From Gemmatimonadota bacterium (lineage in GTDB: Bacteria; JBHIER01; G020348925): a stretch of 64,000 nucleotides of DNA. Positions 1 to 10,300 of this stretch are shown here, one piece after another. Under the pieces are notes generated by a model. It was given only the letters and a program-made list of their open reading frames with translations. It was not told the origin of the DNA and did not search any database. The position numbers and the translations under genes are program-made. The DNA lies in contig CP070758.1 in NCBI GenBank assembly GCA_020348925.1, forward strand, positions 2,842,306 to 2,906,305, in the 5' to 3' direction. How positions within the stretch are numbered: position 1 is the first letter of the stretch; each line of letters opens with the position of its first letter.

Positions 1-1421
1 GCAACATGTTGCCATTGGTCAAGAACGAGCGAGCTCTCAGGAGTATTTGCATAACATAATGTCCCGTCGCTGTGCCTCAGTTGGAGAAGCAGACTGTGAG
101 GATGATAGGCAAGGTATGAGTCAAGGAGCTGGATCGTAATACTGTTCTTGTCAATCACCTTACCAAGTCCGAACGTCAGGAAATTTCCCCAGCCCGCGGG
201 ATTGATCCAGGCTTCCATGGTCAATGCATCTGTCAGATGCAGAGACGGTGTAGCAGGACACGAAACAGAGCTTATGACACCGTCAAAAAGAATGGCGCTT
301 TCCCCGTCGAATACACGGACATGCTCTTCACGAGTTTTAGTGTGAGAAAGCGAATCGTTCGATACTTCCAAGCTGACGGTATAGACTCCGGGTTGGTCGT
401 AAACCCAACTTGGATTCTGTTCGTAGGAATCGACCGTTCCATCTGTATCAAAATCCCAGGCCCAGGATGTGACAGGCAAATATTGAGTCGAACCATCTGT
501 GAATTGTACTGTCAGTGGTGCATGGCCTGTCTTGGATTCTGCCGGAAAATTTGCGAAGAAAGGTTTCATCGTCGGACTGAAGGTCGTGGAGAAAAGCATT
601 TCAGTAAAGAGAAGTGCATCGGGATGGATGTCAACAATCTGCGCGCTGATGCTCGGTATGTTTGGATAAATAGAGATGAAATCCGCAGCCGGTATATGAA
701 GTCCAATAATCTGTTTTGGACGAAAATGCGTCTCGATGAAAGGTTCCAGAGCGGAGTTGACCAGGAGCCAATAGGGAATAAGGGCCAGGTCTATGTCCTT
801 ATCCTGGAGATCGAAACCGTCAAAATCGTCCAGTGTGGTGTAGGCATCGTCAAGATGCAGAACTTTTTTACCGTCAATCGTCACCAGGAAACACACATTT
901 TCAAGAGTTGCATCGGGATAGAAGTGTTGGACGCGCATGATTTCTATCTCGACACCCATTCGAGTGACCGTCGTGTCCTGAAAGAGAGCGAGAGCGATCC
1001 CCTCGACTCGGTCCTCGATGGCGGCAAAGTCCGCAAATTGTAAGCTCAGCTCGTGTACGGTTTGCGCAGGGGCGATGAAATGCGCATTCTCGTTATGGAG
1101 AAGGTGCCGGCCGACGGACTGGGCATGAAAATGATCAGGATGCAAGTGCGTTGAAAGAACGAGGTCTATTGAATTATAAGGGGGGCTTGCCGTTTCGATC
1201 TTCTCCTGCTCATCGTCAGGAAGATCGACATAGTTTGGAGATCCGTCGCGATAGAGTCCGTCGATTAAGATCTGCGTTTCATGTGATGTTATTAAGACAC
1301 CTTCATTTGCAATGTAAGTGATCTCAAACTCGTTGGCGGTAGCCTGTGTTCTTGCCTCCTGTGTGAGTAAGATTCCTGAAACCATCAGGATTAACAGCAC
1401 AAAACCGACAAAAGTCTTCAT
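1..1421 (-). CDS. Secreted metallo-beta-lactamase-fold protein with PKD and LamG-like domains (3' end outside window)
   Basis: I translated this by hand: the frame is open from an ATG at 1421 to the window edge (473 codons, no stop). A GGGAGGTGG ribosome site precedes the ATG. Residues 1-21 form a signal peptide. Residues 30-290 are a metallo-beta-lactamase fold with the H-x-H-x-D-H motif at H92, H94, D96 and H97, a histidine at 166, and HLDD at 189-192 where its paralogue at 4488-7244 has HLGD. A PKD domain follows (about 295-375), then the start of a LamG-like jelly roll. The paralogue continues with thrombospondin type 3 repeats, a dockerin and a T9SS tail, so the same is expected here. 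The fold resembles UlaG/YtnP-type hydrolases; the substrate is unknown. The G-to-D change at a metal motif may alter activity. Confidence 0.85.
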   Translation of the reverse strand, partial: MKTFVGFVLLILMVSGILLTQEARTQATANEFEITYIANEGVLITSHETQILIDGLYRDGSPNYVDLPDDEQEKIETASPPYNSIDLVLSTHLHPDHFHAQSVGRHLLHNENAHFIAPAQTVHELSLQFADFAAIEDRVEGIALALFQDTTVTRMGVEIEIMRVQHFYPDATLENVCFLVTIDGKKVLHLDDAYTTLDDFDGFDLQDKDIDLALIPYWLLVNSALEPFIETHFRPKQIIGLHIPAADFISIYPNIPSISAQIVDIHPDALLFTEMLFSTTFSPTMKPFFANFPAESKTGHAPLTVQFTDGSTQYLPVTSWAWDFDTDGTVDSYEQNPSWVYDQPGVYTVSLEVSNDSLSHTKTREEHVRVFDGESAILFDGVISSVSCPATPSLHLTDALTMEAWINPAGWGNFLTFGLGKVIDKNSITIQLLDSYLAYHPHSLLLQLRHSDGTLCYANTPESSLVLDQWQHV

Positions 1422-1505
1422 GATGATCCACCTCCCTATAATTCGGAATACCGATTGAACTGGATCTGCAGCGTCCTTCGGTCTGAAGAAACCACGCTTG
1501 AAATA

Positions 1506-4436
1506 CTATTTCAGCAAAACCATCGATTTTGTCTTAGAGAAAACATCCGTCTCCATCGAGTAAAAATAAATTCCTGAGCTCACTTTCTGCCCTTGGTTGT
1601 CCGTGCCGTTCCATGTGATTTCATGATAGCCGGCTGATGTTTCGCCCTCTCTGAGCTTTTTCACAAGCTCACCCTTGATGTTGAATACGGCCAGCCGAAC
1701 ACGCCCAGACCGTGGGAGCGCAAACCGAATCGTCGTCTCAGGATTGAAAGGGTTCGGATAGTTTTGTGCCAGAGAAAACTCTCGGGGGATCCGCGCCTCG
1801 GCCTTGATCAACGCCATAAATGTTTCAAATTCATCTCTTGCAAGATACCGTTCCAACGACTCGCAAAATTCTATCACCTCCGCATTCATCACAGGCCTCG
1901 AAACCGACGGGGCGCATGCGCCAAGGCCCAGTATGACGTTGATGATACCCAGAGCATCCAGAATGTCCACACCCCCGTCACCGTTGCAGTCGGCCCGGGC
2001 CAATGGCCCTCCGACGAGAGGGCTGGAGACTAAAATGTGGTTTACGACCGCCAGCACATCCAGCACATCGATTTCCCCGTTACAATCCAGATCACCCCGC
2101 TCTACAGCACTCTGCTCCGGATTGTACGCACCGGGGCAGTTGTCCTCCACACACATATTTTCCGGATATCCAGGATCGCCGTACCCGTCACCATCGCTGT
2201 CCGTGCACGTATCGCACACGTCACCGATGCCATCACCATCACCATCCGTCTGATCCGGATTGACCTCTTCAGGACAATTGTCGCAGACATCTCCGAGGCC
2301 GTCGATATCTGTATCCTCCTGGGCAGGATTGTAGTCGCCGGGACAGTTATCCTCTGAATCGAGGACTCCGTCCTCGTCGTGATCCGCTGAAGCCGGCTCC
2401 AGATGCAGACCCTGGATCCAGGTGATTTCAAACGCTGTTCCGCCATTGCCATTTCCCGAATGGTCTGTGATGGCTGCACCGCTGCCTTCATTCAGTTGCC
2501 AGTAAACGACGAGCCCCGGTTCATTTCCCACGAGGTATGAATTCATGCCGGATAAAATTTCATCCTCTGTCCGGGTAATATTCCACAGACGGACTTCCTC
2601 CAGATTCCCCTCAAAGGCAAGATTGCCATCGGAATCATTGCCGATTACAAAATCGCTGGCGCTGTTGTCCATAAGAGGACCTGATGGTTGAGGGGATTGA
2701 GACAGAATCTGTTCGACACCATCGAGATATATCGTGATGTCACTGGTTGTTCCGTCATACATCACAGCCACGTGCTGCCAGGTATCGAGATCAATAGAAC
2801 CCTCAGGTGTGGTTGCAAGACTGAGGGAGCCACTGGCATGGGTCAGTTGAAAGGCCAGGCTGTTATCGTTGTAAGCAGGATGTGACTCTATGAGGTAGAG
2901 GGCAAACAGCTCTTTATCAAAAACTCTTCCGAAACCGAGATTGAACATTTCCCCCCAGCCAGTGGGATACATCCAAGCCTCGAAGGTCAGGGCCTCGGTA
3001 AGATTCAGAGAGGGTGCTGCCGGACACGACAGAGAGCTGTTGGAGCCATTGAACTGGAGGGCGCTCTCACCGTCGAACACCCGGATATAATCTTCGAGGA
3101 TCTGTGTATAGGTATCCGTTCCGTTTGTAACTTCCAACGAAACGGAGTAGATTCCGGGTTCGTTATACGTCCATCCCGGATTCTGCTCCTCGGAATCTAT
3201 GGTCCCATCGTTTTCGAAATCCCACGCCCAGGACGTAACGGGCTGGGGGGCACTTGACAAATCGGTGAATTGAATGGTCAGCGGTGCGTGACCTGAAGTC
3301 ACATGTGTTTGGAAATAAGCTCCGTAGAGTCTGTTCTCCCACCATGCAATTTCGTTTCTATCCATTGATGCCACCAAGATATCCACATCGCCATCGTCAT
3401 CGAAATCCAATGCGCTGGGATAACTCCCACCATGAAATTCCTCTGAAATGGAGTGCTGAGTGAAGACTCGATCCCCGGCATTTTCCCACCACCTGACAGC
3501 ACCGGCTCCTCTGGAGGCACCCAGAATATCAATATCGCCATCTAAGTCAAGATCTGCGGCATAAATCCCTCGGGCTCCCTGGAAATTTTCACCAATGAGG
3601 TGCTGTGTGAAGGATTGACTTCCTGTGTTCTCATACCACGCAACCTGTCCGATAAAACAAATTGAGCAGGCCAGGTCAATGTCACCATCATGATCGATAT
3701 CCTCGGCGTAAACGGATGTGGGCCCCTGCACACCGGCTCTCACAATATGCTCCTCGAAGACTTGGTTGCCTGTATTCTCGAACCATAAAATTTGAAAGGA
3801 TCCTGGTCCTGTTCCCACTATATCAATATCACCATCCTGATCCATATCCTTGGGATAGAGGCAGCTGGCTCCGGTCCAATTTGTCTTGAGAATATGCTCG
3901 GTGAAACTCCGATCCCCATCGTTCTCGAACCATGCAGCCTTTGCAGTCTGACATGCGGTTACGAGCAAGTCCGTATGACCATCATCATTGATGTCTTCAG
4001 CGCAAACATAATTTGGCTGTCCCCAGCCGCTTACTATCGTATGTTGGGTTATGAAGTTCTGATTTCCATCATTTTCCCACCAGGCTAACGTATCGCAGCT
4101 AAAACCTGCACTCACCACATCAACATCACCGTCGGAATCCAAATCGACCCCGCATATCCCCTTGGGACCCCTGAAACTATCGGTAATAATATGTATGGTG
4201 AATTTTCGGTTTCCATCGTTCTCCCACCAGGCGATACTATTGGCCCTCAGAGCCGAACCCAGCACATCGATGTCCTCATCACCGTCCATATCTACGGCCA
4301 CGGCATGCCAAGTATAGTTAAAGTCATTTGTGATTGTGTGCTTCGAAAAGAGAAGTTGCGGAGAACTGGAGGTGGCACACAGAACCAATAAGATTGAACT
4401 AAAACATGCGACAGAACACACCGAGAGCCTTTTCAT
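1506..4436 (-). CDS. Secreted FG-GAP/PKD/LamG/TSP3/dockerin protein with T9SS tail
   Basis: The 976-residue product is predicted to be exported and handed to type IX secretion. After a signal peptide (1-27) come seven FG-GAP/VCBS repeats with Asp-rich calcium loops such as DLDLDGDIDILG (about 40-375), a predicted seven-bladed propeller. Then follow a PKD domain (375-453), a LamG/concanavalin-like domain (455-678), thrombospondin type 3 calcium repeats (680-775), a two-repeat dockerin (777-845) and a type A sorting domain with QNYPNPFNPETTIRF (885-976) ending in MVLLK. The ATG at 4436 has a GAAAGGAGCGAC ribosome site. Its last 500 bases are nearly identical to the next gene. The domain order supports a role in surface adhesion or carbohydrate binding, but no enzyme active site is visible and the ligand is unknown. 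Confidence 0.88.
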   Translation of the reverse strand: MKRLSVCSVACFSSILLVLCATSSSPQLLFSKHTITNDFNYTWHAVAVDMDGDEDIDVLGSALRANSIAWWENDGNRKFTIHIITDSFRGPKGICGVDLDSDGDVDVVSAGFSCDTLAWWENDGNQNFITQHTIVSGWGQPNYVCAEDINDDGHTDLLVTACQTAKAAWFENDGDRSFTEHILKTNWTGASCLYPKDMDQDGDIDIVGTGPGSFQILWFENTGNQVFEEHIVRAGVQGPTSVYAEDIDHDGDIDLACSICFIGQVAWYENTGSQSFTQHLIGENFQGARGIYAADLDLDGDIDILGASRGAGAVRWWENAGDRVFTQHSISEEFHGGSYPSALDFDDDGDVDILVASMDRNEIAWWENRLYGAYFQTHVTSGHAPLTIQFTDLSSAPQPVTSWAWDFENDGTIDSEEQNPGWTYNEPGIYSVSLEVTNGTDTYTQILEDYIRVFDGESALQFNGSNSSLSCPAAPSLNLTEALTFEAWMYPTGWGEMFNLGFGRVFDKELFALYLIESHPAYNDNSLAFQLTHASGSLSLATTPEGSIDLDTWQHVAVMYDGTTSDITIYLDGVEQILSQSPQPSGPLMDNSASDFVIGNDSDGNLAFEGNLEEVRLWNITRTEDEILSGMNSYLVGNEPGLVVYWQLNEGSGAAITDHSGNGNGGTAFEITWIQGLHLEPASADHDEDGVLDSEDNCPGDYNPAQEDTDIDGLGDVCDNCPEEVNPDQTDGDGDGIGDVCDTCTDSDGDGYGDPGYPENMCVEDNCPGAYNPEQSAVERGDLDCNGEIDVLDVLAVVNHILVSSPLVGGPLARADCNGDGGVDILDALGIINVILGLGACAPSVSRPVMNAEVIEFCESLERYLARDEFETFMALIKAEARIPREFSLAQNYPNPFNPETTIRFALPRSGRVRLAVFNIKGELVKKLREGETSAGYHEITWNGTDNQGQKVSSGIYFYSMETDVFSKTKSMVLLK

Positions 4437-4487
4437 AATGTCGCTCCTTTCTCAAAAGTGAAACTTAGAGAAACGGTTCTCATAGAA

Positions 4488-7244
4488 CTATTTTAACAGT
4501 ATCATCTTTTTCACACAGTGGTAGTTTTTCGTCACCAACCTGTAAAAATAGACACCCGAGCTTACTGCCTGACCTTGCTCATCCGTGCCGTTCCATGTGA
4601 TTTCATGATAGCCGGCTGATGTTTCGCCCTCTCTGAGCTTTTTCACAAGCCCACCCGTGATATTGAATACGGCCAGCCGAACACGCCCAGACTGTGGGAG
4701 CGCAAACCGAATCGTCGTCTCAGGATTGAAAGGGTTCGGATAGTTTTGTGTCAGAGAAAACTCTCGGGGGATCCGCACCTCGGCCTTGATCAACGCCATA
4801 AATGTTTCAAATTCATCCCTTGCAAGATACCGTTCCAACGACTCGCAAAATTCTATCACCTCCGCGTTCATCACAGGCCTCGAAACCGACGGGGCGCATT
4901 CGCCAAGACCCAGTATGACGTTGATGATACCCAGAGCGTCCAGAATATCCACGCTCCCATCACCGTTGCAATCGGCCCGGTCCAAGGGCCCACCGACAAG
5001 AAGGCTGGAAGCTAAAATGTGGTTTACGATGGCCAGCACATCCAGCACATCGCTTTCACCGTTACAATCCAGATCACCCCTCTCAACTGCACCCTGCTCC
5101 GGATTGAATACATTGGGACAATTATCCTCCTCACAGGTATTGGCTTCATACCCCGGATCGCCGTACCCATCGCCATCGCCGTCCGTGCACGAATCGCACA
5201 CATCACCGAACCCATCACCGTCATCATCCTCCTGATTCAGATTTACATCATCCGGACAATTATCACAGACATCACCAACAATATCCCCATCCGCATCATC
5301 TTGATCAGGATTATAGTCATAAGGACAGTTGTCCTCAGAATCAGCCACTCCGTCCTCATCACGATCCACTGATGCCGGATTCAGATGCACACCTTCTCTC
5401 CATGTGGCATCAATCACCGTCCCGTTATTTCCAAAGCCGGAATGATCCTGTGTTATCTCCCCGCTGCCTTCGTTCATCTGCCAGTTCCCGACCAGCCCGG
5501 ACTCATTTCCCAACAAGTAGTAATCCAGATTGACAGCGACTTCCTCATCGGACCGTAGAATATTCCAGATTCGAACTTCGTCTATTATGCCATGAAAAGT
5601 TGCGCCGAGATCCGCGGAATTGCCGATGAACAAATCTTCTCCACTGTTGTTTTCGATATCGCCTGAGGGTCTCATGATGTGGCTGACGGTCTGTTCAATA
5701 CCGTTTATGTACATCGTGACAACATCTTCCCCATTGTACGTCACGGCAATATGCTGCCATTCGTCCAGGACAATTGACGCTTCTGGAGTATTCGAATAAC
5801 TTATTACACCGTCGGCGTGTGTAAGTTGGAAAACCAGACTGTGATCGTTTAAGGAAAGATAAGAATCCACGAGATACAGGGAAATATATTTTTTGTCAAG
5901 CACTCTTCCGAGTCCAAGAGTTTCAAATTCTCCCCAGCCGGAAGGATTGATCCAGGCTTCGATGGTCAATGCATCCGTGAGATTCAGGGAATGTGTGGCC
6001 GGACACGAAACATAACTATGCTCACCATCAAACAGAATAGCGCTTTCACCGTCAAATACATGGACATAATCTTCACGAATTTTAGTGTGAGAAAGCGAAT
6101 CATTCGATACTTCTAAACTCACAGTGTACATTCCAGGTTCATCGTATGTCCAACTGGGATTTTGTTCATCAGAATCGACCGTTCCATCCGTATCAAAATC
6201 CCAGGCCCAAGATGTTATGCTTAGATGTGTCGTCGAAAAATCTGTGAATTGAATCGTTGCCGGGGCATTGCCTGTTTTTAATTCTGCCTGAAAATTTGCA
6301 TAAAAAGGTTTCATAGTTGTACTAAATATTGTACTGAAAAGGTTTTCAGTGAATAGAAGCGCACTGGGGTGGATATTTTCGATTGCAGCGCTAATGACAG
6401 GCGGCTGTACGAAAGGAGAGGAATCTGAAAGAGGTAGATGTGCCGCTATAATTTGTTTTGGACGAATATGAGTGTCGATAAATGTTTTCAGATTAGAACT
6501 GATTAGGATCCAAAAGGGAAGAATTGCCACGTCAATGTCCCTTTCCTGTAAATCAAATACATCAAAATTGTTTTCCGCGGGATTTGCATCACCAAGATGC
6601 AGAATTTTTTTACCGTCAATAGTAATGAGAAATCCTACATTTTCAATTGGATCTGATGGGTCAGGTAACCAGTGATGCAGGTATAAGATTTCTATCTCAA
6701 CTCCCTCTCGAATGACAGTCGTGTCTTGATTAAAATCTGGAGTAATTCCTTCGACTCGATCCTCGATTGTAGAATAGTCCGCAAATTGTGAATGAAGCAG
6801 TTGTACGGTTTGCAAAGGACCGATGAAATACGCATTCTCGTTATGTATAAGATGCCGCCCCACAGATTGGGAGTTAAAATGATCACCATGGCCGTGCGTC
6901 GCAAGAACGATGTCTATTGAATCATAAGGCGTGGTTGCTGTTTCAAGTTTCTCAAGGTCTTCGTAAGAATGAAAGGGATAATCAGAGCCGAAATTGCGAA
7001 ACAATGCATCAATTAAAATCTGTGTTTCGTGTGAAGTAATGAGTACACCTTCATTTGCAATGTATGTGATTTCAATTGACTGAAACTCGGAATTTCGTTC
7101 CAGTGCATCACGAGAATCTGGAAATGTGGTATTTACAGGATATACTGCAGACTCATCAACGGAAGTCTGTTCTCCAGCCTCTTGTGCCAGGACAATTCCT
7201 GAGAATATTAGGAATAGCAAGATTGCATGGATAAAAGTCTTCAC
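4488..7244 (-). CDS. Secreted metallo-beta-lactamase-fold/PKD/LamG/TSP3/dockerin protein with T9SS tail
   Basis: The 918-residue product starts at a GTG behind GAAGGTGG. It has a signal peptide (1-20), then a metallo-beta-lactamase fold (about 55-300) with H117, H119, D121 and H122 in ATHGHGDHF, D219 in HLGDA and H269 in AAHLP. All the expected metal-site motifs are therefore present, and the family is likely UlaG-like. Next come PKD (315-395), LamG-like (396-618), thrombospondin type 3 repeats (621-715), dockerin (716-785) and a T9SS type A tail (828-918) with YPNPFNPETTIRF. It is a full-length paralogue of the partial gene at 1-1421, with the FG-GAP gene lying between them. A secreted hydrolase held at the surface is a reasonable inference. 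The substrate cannot be read from the sequence. Confidence 0.88.
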   Translation of the reverse strand: MKTFIHAILLFLIFSGIVLAQEAGEQTSVDESAVYPVNTTFPDSRDALERNSEFQSIEITYIANEGVLITSHETQILIDALFRNFGSDYPFHSYEDLEKLETATTPYDSIDIVLATHGHGDHFNSQSVGRHLIHNENAYFIGPLQTVQLLHSQFADYSTIEDRVEGITPDFNQDTTVIREGVEIEILYLHHWLPDPSDPIENVGFLITIDGKKILHLGDANPAENNFDVFDLQERDIDVAILPFWILISSNLKTFIDTHIRPKQIIAAHLPLSDSSPFVQPPVISAAIENIHPSALLFTENLFSTIFSTTMKPFYANFQAELKTGNAPATIQFTDFSTTHLSITSWAWDFDTDGTVDSDEQNPSWTYDEPGMYTVSLEVSNDSLSHTKIREDYVHVFDGESAILFDGEHSYVSCPATHSLNLTDALTIEAWINPSGWGEFETLGLGRVLDKKYISLYLVDSYLSLNDHSLVFQLTHADGVISYSNTPEASIVLDEWQHIAVTYNGEDVVTMYINGIEQTVSHIMRPSGDIENNSGEDLFIGNSADLGATFHGIIDEVRIWNILRSDEEVAVNLDYYLLGNESGLVGNWQMNEGSGEITQDHSGFGNNGTVIDATWREGVHLNPASVDRDEDGVADSEDNCPYDYNPDQDDADGDIVGDVCDNCPDDVNLNQEDDDGDGFGDVCDSCTDGDGDGYGDPGYEANTCEEDNCPNVFNPEQGAVERGDLDCNGESDVLDVLAIVNHILASSLLVGGPLDRADCNGDGSVDILDALGIINVILGLGECAPSVSRPVMNAEVIEFCESLERYLARDEFETFMALIKAEVRIPREFSLTQNYPNPFNPETTIRFALPQSGRVRLAVFNITGGLVKKLREGETSAGYHEITWNGTDEQGQAVSSGVYFYRLVTKNYHCVKKMILLK

Positions 7245-7329
7245 GATAATCCACCTTCATTCGAAAGTTAAAATGTGTTGATTTAGGTTTGCTGCGTGCC
7301 CTCTGACTCCAGTACATATGGTTGAAACA

Positions 7330-10300
7330 CTACTTCAAAAGGACCATTGATTTTGTCTCGCGAAAAGCTTCTGTTTTTATGGAATAGAAGTACACTCCTG
7401 AACTCACCTCTTGACCTCGTTCATCTGTGCCGTTCCAAATTACCGAATGATATCCCGCAGTTTTTTCAACGTCCACAAGCTTTCTGACACGTTCGCCCGT
7501 AATATTGTAAATTGCAAGTTGGACGTGTGAAGCTTGAGATATACTGAAGGAAATGGTTGTCTCTGGATTGAAGGGATTAGGATAGTTCTGAGAGAGATAA
7601 TACACTGCAGGAACGGACGCTTCTTTAATCAGATACATAACCCTGCCAAAGTCATCGGCTGGGAGGTAAGACGCCAACGACTTCAAAAACTCCATCACTT
7701 CAGTGGTGAGCACTGGTTTGGAGGTTCCCAATGCACATTCACCCAAACCCAGAATCACATTTATAATACCCAGAGCATCCAGAATATCCACACCCCCGTC
7801 ACCGCTGCAGTCGGCTCGGTCCAAGGGCCCACCGACAAGAAGGCTGGACGCTAAAATGTGGTTTACGACGGCCAGCACATCCAGCACATCGATTTCCCCG
7901 TTACAATCCAGATCACCCCGCTCTACAGCACTCTGCTCCGGATTGTATGCACCGGGGCAGTTGTCCTCCGCACAGACATTTTCCGGATATCCAGGATCGC
8001 CGTACCCGTCACCATCGCTGTCCGTGCACGTATCACACACATTCCCAAGACCATCGCGGTCAGCATCCGATTGATCCGAGTTGTAGTCGTCCGGACAATT
8101 GTCGCAGACATCCCCCACACCGTCACCCTCAACATCCATCTGCTCAGGATTGTATTCATCCGGACAGTTATCCTCGAAGTCAATTACCCCATCTTCGTCA
8201 CTGTCCGTTGTGATAGGATCCAGGTGAACGCCTTGTCTCCACATGGCGTCCACAACAACCCCGTCATTCCCTTTGACAGAATTGTCCACAAGGGCTCCAC
8301 CGCTCCCCTCGTTCATCCTCCAAGAGCCGACCAATCCCGTCTCATTTCCGTATGCGAAGCAATTCATATACTCCTGAATTTCTTCCGGGGTACGGACAAC
8401 ATTCCACAGGCGAACCTCATCGATGAGGCCGTCGAAGGTCCAGCCGAGATCCTCAGAGTTCCCGATGATGAAATCGTTTGTACTGTTGTCTCGAATGCTG
8501 CCTGCGGGTGGAATGGTATGGGACACCGTTTGCTCGGTACCATTGATATACATCCTGACCGCATCTTCGCCATTGTAGGTGACGGCGATGTGCTGCCACT
8601 CGTCGAGCGCAATGGACTGTTCAGGAGTGTTCGAATAACTGGCTGAATAGCTTTCGTGAATAAGCTGCAACAGGAGACTTTGCGTATTATGAGTAAGGTA
8701 GGAATCGACCAGGAAAAGCGATACATTTCTTTTTTCGATAACTTTTCCCAGACCAAAACCGGGAAATTCGCCCCAGCCGGCAGGGTTGATCCAGGCCTCG
8801 ACAGTAAAGGCATCGGTGATGTTCAGGGATGGTGTGGCCGAGCACAGCGCATAGCTGTTTATTCCATCAAACAGGAGAGCGCTCTCACCGTCAAAAACAT
8901 GAACATACTCCTCAAAGACCCGTGTTTCGGCGAGCGACCCGGAGGAGACCTCCAATGTCACTGTGTAAATTCCGGGCTCTTCGTATATCCAGCTCGGGCT
9001 CTGTTCATCCGAGTCAACGACCCCATCGTTATTGAAATCCCAGCTCCACGAGACGACGCTCCCGAGGGATAAATCCTGAAAATTTACCTCCAAAGGTGCA
9101 TGACCGGTGAGGGGTTCGGCAGCACAGTTTGGAAAAAGACTTGAGATCTTCAGGAGCCACACATCAAACCGGCCTGCTCCAAAAGAGCCCGTGTGTCCCG
9201 TAATAATGTAACTCCCGTCGCTGGCCTCACAGACGGAACTCCCCCAATCAGGTCCAGGGCCGCCAAAGATCTTACTCCATGTTTCATTTCCCTCCGCGTC
9301 CGTTTTGATGAGATAGACATCATTTCCCGTCTCAACGGACTTCGTCGCCCCACAAACAAGATAGCCACCGTCGGTCGTTTCACAGACCGACCGCCCATAG
9401 TCATAGTAAGTGCCCTCACCGAATTCTCTTCTCCACTCTTCATTTCCCTGAGCATCGGTTTTTATGAGGTAGACATCGAGCAACTCTCCGAATAGAATAT
9501 CGGTCTGCCCGGCGAGGATAAAACCTCCATCCCTGGTCTCTTTGACACAATTGACCGAATCAAAATAGTAGTGATGGAACGTCCTGGTCCACTCCTCATC
9601 CCCGTTCGCATCCGTCTTTATGAGATAGATATCCCGATCACCAAAAGTACCCTGAATATTTGAAATGGTCGAACCCGCAATCAGGAGTCCGCCATCCCGT
9701 GTCTCAATGACAGAATGAGCGAACTCGGACAAATACCCGGTGAATGTCCTTGTCCAGACAGTCCCACCGTCGGCATCCATCTTTATCACATACACGTCCT
9801 GGTTCTGCGACTCAAACGATTTCGTATAGCCACAGATCACGAAGCCGCCATCACTCGTCTCGCAGACGGATTTTCCCACATCCATATGTTCGTCACCGAA
9901 GGTACGGGACCATTCCTCGTTTCCCTCGGAATCCGTTTTGACCACATATACGTCCCGCGCGCCGGCCCCGTATGACGTCGTATATCCCACAGCAATAATT
10001 CCGCCATCGCTGGTCTGACAGGCTGAGTAGCCGTAATCCCAACCGGATCCGCCGTACGTCTTCGACCACTCCTCATTACCCTCGACATCCGTCTTCACTA
10101 GATACAGATCACAGTTTCCCGCACCATACGAGTAAGTATACCCACAGACGAGAAAGCCTCCATCGCCGGTCTCGCAGACGGACCTGCCACCCTCCAGGCT
10201 GTTGCCGCCGAAGGTTTTGGTCCACAGGGCATCATCGTGGGTAAAAACATCTCTTTTTTTCAAAACGGCTGCCCTCTCACTCTCACCTCTAGGTTTGAGG

